Translations under genes and position numbers: made by a program
Source: Bacteroidetes bacterium 37-13
GTDB lineage: Bacteria; Bacteroidota; Bacteroidia; Chitinophagales; LD1
Assembly: GCA_001897535.1 (NCBI GenBank)
Contig: MKTC01000039.1
Span: forward strand, 1-49,427
Reading direction: 5' to 3'
Length of the DNA stretch: 49,427 nucleotides
Shown: positions 9,139 through 18,313 of the stretch, in pieces
How positions within the stretch are numbered: the first letter of the stretch is position 1
Layout: every line of letters starts with the position of its first letter
The notes under the pieces: model-generated
Told to the model about the DNA's origin: nothing
The model's input: the letters and a program-made list of their open reading frames with translations, nothing else
The model's database searches: none

Positions 9139-9618
9139 ATGAAAAGGATAATTTTACTCGCAGTTATTGTTTTGGTAGGTTTCCAAAATTGCAAAACAGC
9201 AACCAAAACTAATCAAGAAGAAAAGCCTGTTTTTTCACTGTTCAGAACCGTATGTTTTGGCACTTGCCCTTCGTATTCTTTAGAAGTTTACAACAATCAC
9301 AAAGTTGTGTTTGAAGGTTTGCATTTTGTAGAGCCAATGGGCAAACATACCTTTTCAATTTCTGCCTCAGAATTTAAAGCCTTAAAAGAAAAATTTAATG
9401 AACTTTCTATAGCAAAGCTTGATAGTTTTTATCCAAAAGACGGCTTAATTCCACAAGATATTCCTTCGGTAATTATTACTTCAAACATAAACGGAGTAGC
9501 AAAGAAAACCGAAGTAAAAGGTAGTGGCGCTCCAGCAGCCCTTCGTGAATGGATAGAAACACTTGAAACGTTAAAAACATCAGTTTTAAGTAAAAATAGC
9601 ATATCTCCCGAAAAATAG
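9139..9618 (+). CDS. DUF6438-type lipoprotein
   Basis: 159 residues. The N-terminus MKRIILLAVIVLVGFQNCK is a lipoprotein signal with Cys at about 19. The body contains FRTVCFGTCPSYSLEVY followed by a G-x-H/F pattern (KHTFSIS). I recognise this from DUF6438 proteins, where the conserved CFGTCP pair probably forms a disulfide. Biochemical function is unknown. It sits alone, about 70 bases before a T9SS cargo gene on the same strand. Confidence 0.65.
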   Translation: MKRIILLAVIVLVGFQNCKTATKTNQEEKPVFSLFRTVCFGTCPSYSLEVYNNHKVVFEGLHFVEPMGKHTFSISASEFKALKEKFNELSIAKLDSFYPKDGLIPQDIPSVIITSNINGVAKKTEVKGSGAPAALREWIETLETLKTSVLSKNSISPEK

Positions 9619-9688
9619 TTTCAGCGAATTGGCAAAAATACTATTTTCGTATCCTCGATTTTTTTTTAAACAAACTTCTCTACTAAAA

Positions 9689-12232
9689 ATGAAGAAACTT
9701 TTACTGCCATTGGCACTTATAGTTGCGGCAACTTCTGTTGATGCGCAAAGTTTAAGAGCAATTAAACAGGATGTAAGTGTTATGCAAAAAATTTACTCTC
9801 GCGATGGAGTACCTTTTAACACAAACACACCACGCCTCCTAGCACCTTTAGCTCCTAAACAAAACAAAGCAATACGATCTGTAAACGCAGTTCAAATTGG
9901 TGTAGCCGGCAATCTGTATACCGTGTTAAATGATGGAACCAAATCGCTTTATGCAGACGACTCTGTTGGTACAGTTACTTTTATTCACCGTGGCCCGGGA
10001 GATACAGGTCCTAAAAACAAAGGACAGTTTGTATATGATATTTCAAAGGATAACGGTGCAACTTGGACAACAAACGTAGGTCCGCTAAACCCTTCAGGAA
10101 TTTATACCGGAACACCATCTGCTCGTTTTCCGCAAGCAGCAATTTTCCGCCCAAATAATACAACAAATGCCGATAGCGCATATATAGTATATTCCGGTGC
10201 TTGGTTAGATTATACTAGTAGCGGAGGTGGCAACGACCAGTGGGAAGGGGATTTTCGTGGTGTTGGTCGTTTAGATGGCAATGCAAGCACCTATACTGAA
10301 TCTGCAGATTTAGTAAACGGAGGTTATGTTGGAGTAGCTGAAGGTTTTAAAACTAGCGGCAATGGCGTGTTTTGGAATTTGAACGTAAACTACAGAGAAG
10401 AAACAGACATTAACACCGGAGGTATTATTTACTACCGCGACTCTTTAATAATTACGAAAGGCGTTTGGAATACAACAACAAAAACAGTTGATTGGACAGA
10501 AACGCAGTTTGCACACCACGCTTTAGTAGCTGATGTTGATGGCTCAGGAAGTTCTTATACACTACTTAATGATTTTGATATTGCTTTTGCTCCAGACGGA
10601 CAAACCGGATGGTTGGCACTAAAAGGCGATTTTTTAGATGACGGAAAATATACTTACGATCCCGTTTTCTACAAAACTACCGATGGTGGAAATACTTGGG
10701 GTTCTCCTATTTATGTAAACCTTACTTCTCTACAGCAAATCTATTTTGACTTAAATCCAGATTTATCTAAAGTTGCAACAACTATAAATGCCTCAGATTT
10801 AAGCGTTGATGCATTCGGAAATCCTCACTACGCCATTTTAGCTTTAAGTGCTGCAGTTACCGACCAAGCAGGAGATACAGTTAAATACAACTACTATCCA
10901 AATGCAGGCATCGGTTTATACGATGTAACTTTTGATCCAAGTGCGGGTAATGGTTGCGAATGGAAAGCCGTATTCTTAGAGCAAGTAATTTCAGGAAATC
11001 CTGGCTCTCGCTTTACAGAAGACCAAAGCGGTGCTGCAATTCCTTTGGAGAGCCGTGTTAATATTTCGCGCTCAAGAGATGGTAAAAAATTATTCTTTAC
11101 TTGGTTAGATACTGATTTTATACAAGGTGTAAACCCAGATCCGGCTGATAATTTCTACAAAAACATATCTCCAAACTTATTTGGAAAAGGATTTGATGTT
11201 CAAAGCCAAAAATTAACTATTACTAAAAACTTTACTGCAAATGATGCACAGTTTGGTGGAGACGGAATAGGAAGCTTTGGAGGAGCAATGTTTCCAATGG
11301 TTTCTCCTACAACTATTCTAAGCGGAACAACCAATAAAATTCCAGTTGTTTTAGCTGAAGTAGATTTTGCTCAATCAAATTTCAATAGCAAATACGGCAC
11401 TAATCCTGCTCGTTTCTATTACATTAACGATTTGCAATTTACCGATGCTGAATTTACCGAAGTGTTGGGAGATAGCCTTCCTCCAATTATTACATTAAAT
11501 GGCAACGATACCATTGTTGTGTTGTTGGGTGGAACTTACACCGAACAAGGTGCTACAGCACTTGATTGCAAAGACGGAACTATCACTCCTGTAGTATCTG
11601 GAAATGTAGATCCAAACACTGCAGGAAATTATGAAGTTACTTACATTGCAGTTGATAACGCTGGCAATGCCGATACTGCTACAAGAATCGTTTTAGTTGG
11701 TCGCGACCCAATTGCAAACTTTAATAAGAAAACAGAAGTGCAAGTTGGAAACGGTAAGCGTTTAACTTTAGAAGATAAATCTACCTTCTCTCCTACTTCT
11801 TGGTCTTGGAGCTTTGGCGCTGGTGCTTCACCTGCCATTTCTTACGCTAAAAATCCAGTTGTTACTTACACTACAGGCGGTCAAAAGTGTATCAAATTAA
11901 CCGTTACTAACTCTTTCGGTTCTGATGACACAACTATTTGCTACGAAGTAACTGTAGGAATTAACGAAGTTATTTTTAACCAATCGCTTAGTGTTTATCC
12001 AAACCCTTCAAACGGACAAGTATTTGTGAGTGTTGCTGGTTTAGATAATGAAAAAGCAACTGTTACTGTAATGAATACTTTAGGCGATGTAGTTCTTCCT
12101 GCAATTACTCGCGTAATCAACGGAAGCGAAACTATTGTAATTGACGGTTCTAAATTAGCTGCCGGAAGCTACTTAGTAAAAATACAAGCTGCAACAGCAA
12201 CTGCTGTAAGACAAATTTCTATAGTGAAATAA
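9689..12232 (+). CDS. T9SS-secreted protein: propeller-like, Ig-like and PKD domains
   Basis: 847 residues from the ATG that gives MKKLLLPLALIVAATSVDAQ, a clear signal peptide; an upstream frame extension is not signal-like. The large N-terminal part includes TTDGGNTWGSP (about 330-340), an Asp-box as found in sialidase/BNR-type beta-propellers. At about 597-672 lies a DUF5011/HYR-like Ig domain (GGTYTEQGATALDCKDG, then YIAVDNAGNAD). At 673-755 there is a PKD domain (PIANF, SWSWSFGAG). At 767-847 there is a type A T9SS sorting domain (SVYPNPSNG, then GSYLVKIQ). It is therefore exported by Sec, passed through the type IX system and anchored to or released from the surface. The substrate is unknown, and I see no sialidase catalytic set. 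Confidence 0.8.
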   Translation: MKKLLLPLALIVAATSVDAQSLRAIKQDVSVMQKIYSRDGVPFNTNTPRLLAPLAPKQNKAIRSVNAVQIGVAGNLYTVLNDGTKSLYADDSVGTVTFIHRGPGDTGPKNKGQFVYDISKDNGATWTTNVGPLNPSGIYTGTPSARFPQAAIFRPNNTTNADSAYIVYSGAWLDYTSSGGGNDQWEGDFRGVGRLDGNASTYTESADLVNGGYVGVAEGFKTSGNGVFWNLNVNYREETDINTGGIIYYRDSLIITKGVWNTTTKTVDWTETQFAHHALVADVDGSGSSYTLLNDFDIAFAPDGQTGWLALKGDFLDDGKYTYDPVFYKTTDGGNTWGSPIYVNLTSLQQIYFDLNPDLSKVATTINASDLSVDAFGNPHYAILALSAAVTDQAGDTVKYNYYPNAGIGLYDVTFDPSAGNGCEWKAVFLEQVISGNPGSRFTEDQSGAAIPLESRVNISRSRDGKKLFFTWLDTDFIQGVNPDPADNFYKNISPNLFGKGFDVQSQKLTITKNFTANDAQFGGDGIGSFGGAMFPMVSPTTILSGTTNKIPVVLAEVDFAQSNFNSKYGTNPARFYYINDLQFTDAEFTEVLGDSLPPIITLNGNDTIVVLLGGTYTEQGATALDCKDGTITPVVSGNVDPNTAGNYEVTYIAVDNAGNADTATRIVLVGRDPIANFNKKTEVQVGNGKRLTLEDKSTFSPTSWSWSFGAGASPAISYAKNPVVTYTTGGQKCIKLTVTNSFGSDDTTICYEVTVGINEVIFNQSLSVYPNPSNGQVFVSVAGLDNEKATVTVMNTLGDVVLPAITRVINGSETIVIDGSKLAAGSYLVKIQAATATAVRQISIVK

Positions 12233-12254
12233 TTTAGCACTATAAATATTTTAG

Positions 12255-12284
12255 AAGCCGGTTCTTTTTGGAGCCGGCTTTTTT
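12255..12284 (+). terminator. Terminator after the T9SS cargo gene
   Basis: AAGCCGGTTC (12255-12264) pairs with GAGCCGGCTT (12271-12280) over ten positions with one G-T pair and a six-base loop, and runs into TTTTTT at 12279-12284. A strong intrinsic terminator 22 bases after the stop. Confidence 0.85.
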
Positions 12285-12335
12285 ATTTCTATAGATTTGC
12301 CATCACAAGAACTTTTTGTTATTCCAATGTTTTAT

Positions 12336-12366
12336 TTTGGAAAATCACAATGCTTTATTATCTTCG
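12336..12366 (+). promoter_or_regulatory. Promoter for rpmE2
   Basis: TTTG at 12336-12339 lies 19 bases before TATCTTCG (12359-12366). This fits the Bacteroidota -33/-7 pattern with one mismatch (TTCG for TTTG). Transcription would start near 12373, leaving a leader of about 14 bases before the ATG at 12387. Confidence 0.5.
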
Positions 12367-12386
12367 CACTCCCAAATTTTAATTGT

Positions 12387-12632
12387 ATGAAAGAAGGAAT
12401 CCATCCTACAGGTTACAGAACAGTAGTTTTCAAAGATATCTCAGTTGATAAAGCATGGGTTGGAAAAAGCTGTGCAAATTCTAAAGAAACTATCTCTTGG
12501 AAAGATGGCAACAGCTATCCTCTAATTAAATTAGAGATTTCTAGCGAAAGCCACCCATTCTACACAGGTAAAATGAAATTTGTAGATACCGCTGGTAGAA
12601 TTGACCGCTTTAAAAAGAAATACGGAAAATAA
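12387..12632 (+). CDS. rpmE2: 50S ribosomal protein L31, type B (zinc-free)
   Basis: 81 residues. The start is the ATG giving [17 protein letters not shown]; the open frame continues upstream but has no ribosomal similarity. The C-terminal block [21 protein letters not shown] is diagnostic of L31 type B. The CxxC pair of zinc-binding type A L31 is absent; there is a single Cys at SCANS. In many bacteria the type B form replaces the zinc form under zinc limitation. In Bacteroidota type B is commonly the only or main copy. It is a single-gene unit with its own promoter and terminator. Confidence 0.95.
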   Translation: MKEGIHPTGYRTVVFKDISVDKAWVGKSCANSKETISWKDGNSYPLIKLEISSESHPFYTGKMKFVDTAGRIDRFKKKYGK

Positions 12633-12658
12633 TTTTAATAAAAATATTTTTGGTGAAG

Positions 12659-12687
12659 GCAGAGTTATTTTAATAGCTCTGCTTTTT
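12659..12687 (+). terminator. Terminator after rpmE2
   Basis: GCAGAGTTATT (12659-12669) pairs with AATAGCTCTGC (12672-12682), with one G-T pair and a minimal loop, followed by TTTTT at 12683-12687. Confidence 0.8.
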
Positions 12688-12755
12688 GTTTTTATGCCTA
12701 TCTACAACCCTCAACTATAAATATTCATAAAACTTTACTATCCGTTTCTAAATAA

Positions 12756-12787
12756 TTGCATCGAACTAAGTGATAAAAGTACATTTG
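12756..12787 (+). promoter_or_regulatory. Promoter for the Ig-like lipoprotein
   Basis: TTG at 12756-12758 is 21 bases upstream of TACATTTG (12780-12787), an exact TAnnTTTG. The predicted start point near 12794 leaves a leader of about 20 bases before the ATG at 12815. Confidence 0.55.
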
Positions 12788-12814
12788 TTTTTTACGTTTT
12801 AATATAGAAATAGA

Positions 12815-13204
12815 ATGAATAAAAAATTGCGCTTACCATTATTTGGAATGCCTTTGTTAATTACAATTCTTTTTGCTGTGGCATCTTGCACAAAAGAAAA
12901 TAAAGCCCCGGTGATAACCTTTGAAGAGCCGGAAGCCGGCACTATTACCACAATTCCTAACGAAACACATATTGAAGGCTCTGTTACAGATGATGACGGA
13001 CTGAAAGATATTAGAGTTTATGTCTTTAATACCGCTATGGATACTTTAATGAATGAATACTTAGATGCTGCCGGAGCAAAAGAAAAAAGATTTCATTACC
13101 ATTATATGGCAACAATTGCAGGCAGTTACACAGCAACTGTTGCAGCAACTGATTTAAAAGGAGTCTCTGCTACTAAATCAGTAAAGTTTACAGTAGCAAA
13201 CTAA
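12815..13204 (+). CDS. Ig-like (DUF4625-type) lipoprotein
   Basis: 129 residues. The lipoprotein signal ends in AVASC with Cys25. The rest (APVITFEEPEAGT, HIEGSVTDDDGLKDIRVYV, GSYTATVAATDLKGVSATKSVKFTV) has the alternating strand pattern of a bacterial Ig-like or cadherin-like domain and resembles DUF4625 lipoproteins of Bacteroidota. It is probably held on the periplasmic or outer face as an adhesion or scaffold piece. The partner is unknown. It ends 4 bases before the convergent transglutaminase-like gene. Confidence 0.6.
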   Translation: MNKKLRLPLFGMPLLITILFAVASCTKENKAPVITFEEPEAGTITTIPNETHIEGSVTDDDGLKDIRVYVFNTAMDTLMNEYLDAAGAKEKRFHYHYMATIAGSYTATVAATDLKGVSATKSVKFTVAN

Positions 13205-13208
13205 GAAA

Positions 13209-13814
13209 CTACAAGGCTTCAGGTCGCCTATAAAAAAGCTCATCACTATATTTAGAAGATTGCATTGCTTTAATTACTGATGGCAAAGGGGCAATAAAAA
13301 CATTCGGATAATCAATTTCGCCAAGTGTTTTCCGAATTGGATATGCTAATTTTTCTGTTGTAATAGAAAACTCAGAATCTATTCCCTGCTTGTTCCCGCG
13401 TGGATCTAAGCGAAACCAGCCCGTTTCCGGTAAGTAAACTGCATTCAATCCATGTAGGGCATAACCGGAATCAACCGTTCCTTTTCTCAAAACTCTTTGG
13501 TAGCAAAATCCGGTCGGAATATCCATTCCCCTTAGTAGCGAAGCCAATAAATGCGCCTTGGCAAAACATATTCCTTCCTTCTCTTTTAAGGCTTGTTCTG
13601 CACTAATTGTAACAACTTTATTCTTAGTATCAAATGAATGCTTTACTTCATCTCTCGCAATTTCAAAAGCCAGTTTTGCTTGTTCTTTTTTATTGAATGT
13701 TTGCGACTTTATCCAGTTAATTTTTGCTTTTACCAAAGGTGTGCCAAATTGAATAATAGGAGGAATCTCGGTGAGATAATCATCTATATTATTTGATTCT
13801 AAAATGAGTTTCAT
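13209..13814 (-). CDS. Transglutaminase-like protein
   Basis: 201 residues, starting at the ATG that gives MKLILESNNIDDYL. An upstream in-frame ATG at 13841 would lie inside the aconitase terminator, so the shorter start is preferred. The transglutaminase-like (papain-fold) triad is visible: Cys in KEGICFAKAHLLASLLR, His in ALHGLNAVYL and Asp in WFRLDPRG. Small single-domain members act as proteases or amidases or as cysteine-dependent folding factors; the substrate is unknown. There is no signal peptide, so it is probably cytoplasmic. Confidence 0.75.
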   Translation of the reverse strand: MKLILESNNIDDYLTEIPPIIQFGTPLVKAKINWIKSQTFNKKEQAKLAFEIARDEVKHSFDTKNKVVTISAEQALKEKEGICFAKAHLLASLLRGMDIPTGFCYQRVLRKGTVDSGYALHGLNAVYLPETGWFRLDPRGNKQGIDSEFSITTEKLAYPIRKTLGEIDYPNVFIAPLPSVIKAMQSSKYSDELFYRRPEAL

Positions 13815-13830
13815 AAGAGAATATTTAAAA

Positions 13831-13858
13831 TAAAAAGCCACGAAAAAATTCGTGGCTT
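13831..13858 (-). terminator. Terminator after aconitase
   Basis: A perfect 10-bp stem AAGCCACGAA/TTCGTGGCTT (13835-13844 and 13849-13858) with a four-base loop. On the minus strand it runs into TTTTTA. It lies 10 bases past the acnA stop codon. Confidence 0.85.
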
Positions 13859-13868
13859 GTAACTATTT

Positions 13869-16589
13869 TTACTTTTTAAGATAGTCTCTTAAAACATATT
13901 GTAGAATACCTCCGTTTTTGTAGTAATCAACTTCTATTTCAGAGTCTAATCTTGCTTTGGTTTCAAACTCAATAGTTGTACCGTCTTCTTTTTTAGCTGT
14001 TACTTTTAATTTTTTACCCGGTGTTAGCTTATCTGAAAGTCCATTTATGGTGTAAATTTCATTCCCTTTTAAACCAAGCGACTCAGCATTTTGACCTTCG
14101 GTGAAAACTAAAGGCAGCACACCCATTTGCACCAAATTGCTTCTGTGTATTCTTTCAAAACTTTCGGCAATTACAGCTTTTATACCAAGCAATGTTGTGC
14201 CTTTTGCTGCCCAATCTCTCGAAGAGCCGCTACCGTATTCTTTACCTGCCAATACAACTAAAGGAGTATTGGTTTCTGCATATTTCATGGCAACATCATA
14301 AACCGTATTTGTTTCTTTAGTTGGAAAATGATAGGAGAATCCGCCTACTTTATCAGTAATTTTATTTTTAATACGAACATTGGCAAAAGTTCCACGCATC
14401 ATTACTTCGTGATTTCCTCTGCGCGAGCCATAAGAGTTAAATTCCGGTCTTTCAATTCCTTTACTCAATAAATATTTTCCTGCGGCAGATTGTTCGCCAA
14501 AAGAACCTGCAGGCGAAATATGGTCGGTAGTAACCGAATCGCCTAAATATAAAAGTACTCTTGCGTTTTCAATATCTTTTGGTTCATCAGGAGTTTGTTT
14601 CAAATCTTGGAAAAACGGAACTTCTTGAATGTAGGTTGAATTAGTGTCAAAGGTATAATCTGCTCCGGTAGGCGCTTCTAAGGTTTTCCATGCTTCATCG
14701 CCATCAAAAATTACACTATACACATTTTTAAAATCTTCGGTGGTTAAACATCCTCTTATCACATCGTTAATTTCTTCTTGAGTTGGCCAAATATCTTTTA
14801 AATAAACCGGTTTACCGTTCGGGTCATAATCAATTGGGGCGTTCATTAAATCTATATCTACACGACCCGCCAAAGCAAAAGCCACAACCAACATTGGCGA
14901 CATTAAAAAGTTCATTTTCACCTGTGGGTGAACACGCGCTTCAAAGTTTCTATTGCCCGAAAGCACCGAAGCAACAATCAGTTCATTTTTATCTACTGCT
15001 TCTGCAATATGTGGCGGAAGAGGTCCGCTGTTTCCAATACAAGAAGTGCAGCCATAACCTACTGTGTGAAACCGTAATGCTTCTAAATCTTCAGAAAGCC
15101 CCGAGCGTTTTAAATAATTTGTAACCACTTTTGAACCGGGAGCCAAACTTGTTTTCACCCACGATTTTGTACGCAAGCCCTTTTCAACGGCTTTTCGAGC
15201 CACTAAACCTGCGCCAACCATCACCGATGGGTTTGAAGTGTTTGTGCAGCTTGTAATGGCAGCAATTACCACACTTCCATCGCTTAAAGGAAATTCTTTA
15301 TTATTTAGTGTTTTTACTTGCACGGTTCTTAATCCATCGCCAAATGCAATATCTTCATTTGGTTTTTGGTTAGAAACATATTGTGTTCCTGAACCGCCTT
15401 CTGATACCCATTTTGCTTCTTGCCTACTGCTAAATGGCACATAAGCTCTTGAAAATTCTGTACGTAAAATATTTTCAAAATCTCTATTTAATGTGCGTAA
15501 TAGAATCTTATCCTGTGGGCGTTTCGGACCTGAAACTGTTGGCTCTAATGTTGCCATATCAAGTTCTAAAACTTGAGAATACTCAATGGTTTCATTGCCT
15601 GTGCGCCATAACATATTTTCATTACAATATTCACGAACTAAATCAATTTGTTCTTGGCTTCTGGCAGTTTTTGCCATGTAATTGAGCGTTTGTTCATCAA
15701 TAGGAAAATAGGTAACTGTGCAGCCAAATTCTGGCGACATATTTGAAATTGTAGCTCTATCAGTTACGGTTAAGTTATCTAAACCTGAGCCAAAAACTTC
15801 AACGAATTTGCCTACCACACCGCAATCGCGCAACATTCTTGTGATGGTTAATACTAAATCGGTTGCCGTGCAGCCTTGCGGAATTTTTCCGGTAAGTTTT
15901 AAGCCCACTACTTCCGGGCAAGCGAAATATATCGCCTGACCGAGCATTGCCGCTTCTGCTTCAATGCCACCAACACCCCAAGCCAGCACGCCAATACCAT
16001 TTACCATTGGTGTATGCGAATCGGTTCCCACCAGCGAATCAGGAAATGCCCAGCCATCTCTCTTTACCACGCCACTCGCTAAATATTCCAAATTAACTTG
16101 GTGGCAAATACCCATTCCTGGAGGCACAACTGTGAAATTAGTTAAGCCTTTTTGCGCCCATTTTAAAAGTTTGTAGCGCTCTTCGTTGCGGTGATATTCT
16201 AAATCTACATTGCTTTTAATGGCATAATCTGTGCCGTAATAATCTACTTGCACGGAGTGGTCAATCACCAAATCAACCGGAATGGCAGGGTTTATTTTAT
16301 TTCCATCGCCACCTTTTCTAATCATTTCTGCCCGCAGCGATGCCATATCAACTACGGCAGGAACACCCGTGAAATCTTGCATTAAAACACGTGCAGGCTT
16401 AAACGGTACTTCATGATCCGAACCTTTTGCGTCCCAATTTAAAAGTGTGTTTACATGTTCATCAGTAATGGCAAATCCATCATGGTTTCTAATAGCATTT
16501 TCTAATAAAATTCTTATTGAAAATGGAAGGCGGTGAATGTTCTTTCCTTCATCTTGAAGTTTCTTCAGCGAAGCAATTTTGTAGTTCAT
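13869..16589 (-). CDS. acnA: Aconitate hydratase, AcnA/IRP1 type
   Basis: 906 residues, the normal AcnA length. It interconverts citrate and isocitrate through cis-aconitate in the TCA cycle. The three [4Fe-4S] ligands are visible: one in SCTNTSNPSVMVGAG (about 447) and two in GCTSCIGNSG (about 511 and 514). The swivel domain carries YGSGSSRDWAAKG with the catalytic serine region near 785. The N-terminal RLPFSIRILLENAIRN is typical of AcnA rather than AcnB. It stands alone between a hairpin terminator and a 257-base upstream gap, with no citrate synthase or isocitrate dehydrogenase next to it. Confidence 0.97.
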   Translation of the reverse strand: MNYKIASLKKLQDEGKNIHRLPFSIRILLENAIRNHDGFAITDEHVNTLLNWDAKGSDHEVPFKPARVLMQDFTGVPAVVDMASLRAEMIRKGGDGNKINPAIPVDLVIDHSVQVDYYGTDYAIKSNVDLEYHRNEERYKLLKWAQKGLTNFTVVPPGMGICHQVNLEYLASGVVKRDGWAFPDSLVGTDSHTPMVNGIGVLAWGVGGIEAEAAMLGQAIYFACPEVVGLKLTGKIPQGCTATDLVLTITRMLRDCGVVGKFVEVFGSGLDNLTVTDRATISNMSPEFGCTVTYFPIDEQTLNYMAKTARSQEQIDLVREYCNENMLWRTGNETIEYSQVLELDMATLEPTVSGPKRPQDKILLRTLNRDFENILRTEFSRAYVPFSSRQEAKWVSEGGSGTQYVSNQKPNEDIAFGDGLRTVQVKTLNNKEFPLSDGSVVIAAITSCTNTSNPSVMVGAGLVARKAVEKGLRTKSWVKTSLAPGSKVVTNYLKRSGLSEDLEALRFHTVGYGCTSCIGNSGPLPPHIAEAVDKNELIVASVLSGNRNFEARVHPQVKMNFLMSPMLVVAFALAGRVDIDLMNAPIDYDPNGKPVYLKDIWPTQEEINDVIRGCLTTEDFKNVYSVIFDGDEAWKTLEAPTGADYTFDTNSTYIQEVPFFQDLKQTPDEPKDIENARVLLYLGDSVTTDHISPAGSFGEQSAAGKYLLSKGIERPEFNSYGSRRGNHEVMMRGTFANVRIKNKITDKVGGFSYHFPTKETNTVYDVAMKYAETNTPLVVLAGKEYGSGSSRDWAAKGTTLLGIKAVIAESFERIHRSNLVQMGVLPLVFTEGQNAESLGLKGNEIYTINGLSDKLTPGKKLKVTAKKEDGTTIEFETKARLDSEIEVDYYKNGGILQYVLRDYLKK

Positions 16590-16846
16590 TGTTTTATGTG
16601 AAATTTATTGGTTAGAAAATTTTTTCTTCGTTTGCGTTACAGTTCATTTCTTTTTTCCAAAGAAAAACTTTTGTGTAAACCTAAGCTAAAACAAATAGAA
16701 AGTGAAGTGTTATTTTATCTTCTAAGAGGTAAGCCTAACTTTTTAATAGTTTTTAAAAATCAATTTAAAAAAGCCAAATATTCACCTTGAATAAATGAAC
16801 AAACTGATAGAACTTAATTAGATTTACTTTTTACTTTTACAACAGT

Positions 16847-17236
16847 ATGCAAAAAGAAACTACAACAAAAAAAATATTTGTAGCCGATGATGATGAAATG
16901 CTCGGCACGATGCTTAGTGATTTTTTGGTTGAACAAGGTTGCGGAACTGTTGAATTATTTGAAACTGGAGAGCACTGCTTAAAGCGCATGAAAGATGAAC
17001 TTCCAGATGTGGTGGTGTTAGATTATTACTTAAACTCATCGAACCTGAATGCGCAAACAGGCATGCAAATTTTAGATGAAATACATAAGCATTTTCCGAG
17101 TGTGTATGTAATTATTCTTAGCAGCCAAACCAGCTATTTTGTTGCTACGCGCACCATTTCTAAAGGTGCTACGCATTATGTAATTAAAGGCAAAGATTCT
17201 TTTCAAGAAGTGGCTGATGTAATTAAAGATTTATAG
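16847..17236 (+). CDS. Single-domain response regulator (receiver only)
   Basis: 129 residues, a receiver domain with nothing after it. The acidic pocket is ADDDE near the N-terminus, the phospho-acceptor Asp lies in VVVLDYYL (about 59), the Ser/Thr switch is in IILSSQ, and the conserved Lys in HYVIKGKDS. A CheY-like protein with no DNA-binding output must signal through a partner; no cognate kinase is adjacent (the nearest is the CHASE3 or PAS kinase elsewhere in the window). The gene stops with TAG, and ogt continues in the same frame after one codon. Confidence 0.85.
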   Translation: MQKETTTKKIFVADDDEMLGTMLSDFLVEQGCGTVELFETGEHCLKRMKDELPDVVVLDYYLNSSNLNAQTGMQILDEIHKHFPSVYVIILSSQTSYFVATRTISKGATHYVIKGKDSFQEVADVIKDL

Positions 17237-17239
17237 GAG

Positions 17240-17764
17240 TTGAGCGCCAAAATAAATGTTCAAGAATTTAAAACTCCGGTAGGTATTCTACTTATTGGTT
17301 CATTCCAAAATAAATTGTGTTTGTGCGATTGGCAATACCGAAAAATGCGTGTGCAAATTGACAATCGAATTCAGCAGTTCCTAAATGCTGAATACTTTTC
17401 CCACAGCGATAAAACTATTGAAAATACTCAAACACAGCTTAGCGAATACTTCAATTCGCAGCGTACAGAATTTGAATTGCCTTTGCTTTTTACAGGTAGC
17501 GATTTTCAAAAAAAAGTTTGGGAAGAACTCTCCAAAATTCCATTTGGAAAAACTGTGAGCTACTTATCGCTTGCCAAAAATATTGGCAACGAAAAAGCTG
17601 TTCGGGCAGTAGCTGCTGCCAATGGTGCAAATGCTATTTCTATTATTGTACCATGCCATCGTGTAATTGGCGGCAATGGAAAATTGGTTGGCTATGCCGG
17701 AGGAATAAATGCCAAGCAAAAACTGCTTCAATTAGAAAATAAGCGTGTGCCGGAATTATTTTGA
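17240..17764 (+). CDS. ogt: Methylated-DNA--protein-cysteine methyltransferase
   Basis: 174 residues. It repairs O6-alkylguanine by moving the alkyl group to its own cysteine, a suicide reaction. The active-site motif PCHRVIGGNGKLVGYAGG is complete (Cys about 138), preceded by the helix-turn-helix region FGKTVSYLSLAKNIGNEKAVRAVAAANG. The N-terminal FKTPVGILLIGS aligns with the family start, so translation must begin very near the TTG at 17240; the first in-frame ATG (residue 36) is too late. GGAG lies directly against this TTG. The frame is the same as the response regulator, separated by TAG-GAG. The 3' end overlaps the convergent fur gene by 9 bases. Confidence 0.93.
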   Translation: MSAKINVQEFKTPVGILLIGSFQNKLCLCDWQYRKMRVQIDNRIQQFLNAEYFSHSDKTIENTQTQLSEYFNSQRTEFELPLLFTGSDFQKKVWEELSKIPFGKTVSYLSLAKNIGNEKAVRAVAAANGANAISIIVPCHRVIGGNGKLVGYAGGINAKQKLLQLENKRVPELF

Positions 17765-18253
17765 GGGCTTTGTTGGCTTCTCTTCTTTAGCGGCTTCTTC
17801 GCGCTTTATTCTGCAACTGCCACAAACGCCATAAAGATTTAGCGAGTGATGTGTGATAGTGAAATTAAGCAAATCGCCCATCATGGTTTTTATTTGATGA
17901 ATACGCGGGTCGCAAAACTCTACCACCTTTTTGCAGTCCACACAAATAATGTGGTCATGTTGCTTGTAGCCATAGCTCTTTTCGTATTGTGCTTGGTTTT
18001 TGCCAAACTGATGTTTCTTTACCAAATCGCAACTTACCAATAAATCGAGTGTGTTGTAAACTGTTGCGCGGCTTATATTTTGATGCTTTTTTTGCTTTAA
18101 ATCGAAATAAAGAACTTCGGCATCGAAATGGTCGCTTCGGGAATAAATTTCTTCCAAAATCAGAAAACGTTCAACAGTTTTTCGCTGTCCTTTTTTTTCC
18201 AAATAGGCAGAGAAAATATTTTTCACTTCATTAAATACTGCTTCGTTTTCCAT
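17756..18253 (-). CDS. Fur-family transcriptional repressor
   Basis: 165 residues. The N-terminal winged helix includes KGQRKTVERFLILEEIY and ISRATVYNTLDLLV, the Fur recognition helix. The C-terminal dimerisation domain has HDHIICVDCKKVVEF (HxH and CxxC) and a second CGSC, so a structural zinc is likely. The histidine/aspartate sites would bind Fe, Zn, Mn or haem/peroxide depending on subfamily (Fur, Zur, Mur, PerR); I cannot choose among them. The tail is Lys/Glu-rich. It is a single gene; its targets are not evident in the window. Confidence 0.9.
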   Translation of the reverse strand: MENEAVFNEVKNIFSAYLEKKGQRKTVERFLILEEIYSRSDHFDAEVLYFDLKQKKHQNISRATVYNTLDLLVSCDLVKKHQFGKNQAQYEKSYGYKQHDHIICVDCKKVVEFCDPRIHQIKTMMGDLLNFTITHHSLNLYGVCGSCRIKREEAAKEEKPTKPSK

Positions 18254-18313
18254 ATTGTAAAAGTAACATCAATTTGAATTTCTCTTTATCCAAAATTGAA
18301 TATCAAAAACTTC

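Noticed and set aside
16608-16790. 60-codon plus-strand ORF between acnA and the response regulator
   Set aside because: Non-ATG start, composition dominated by Lys/Phe/Leu as expected of A/T-rich intergenic DNA, no recognisable feature.
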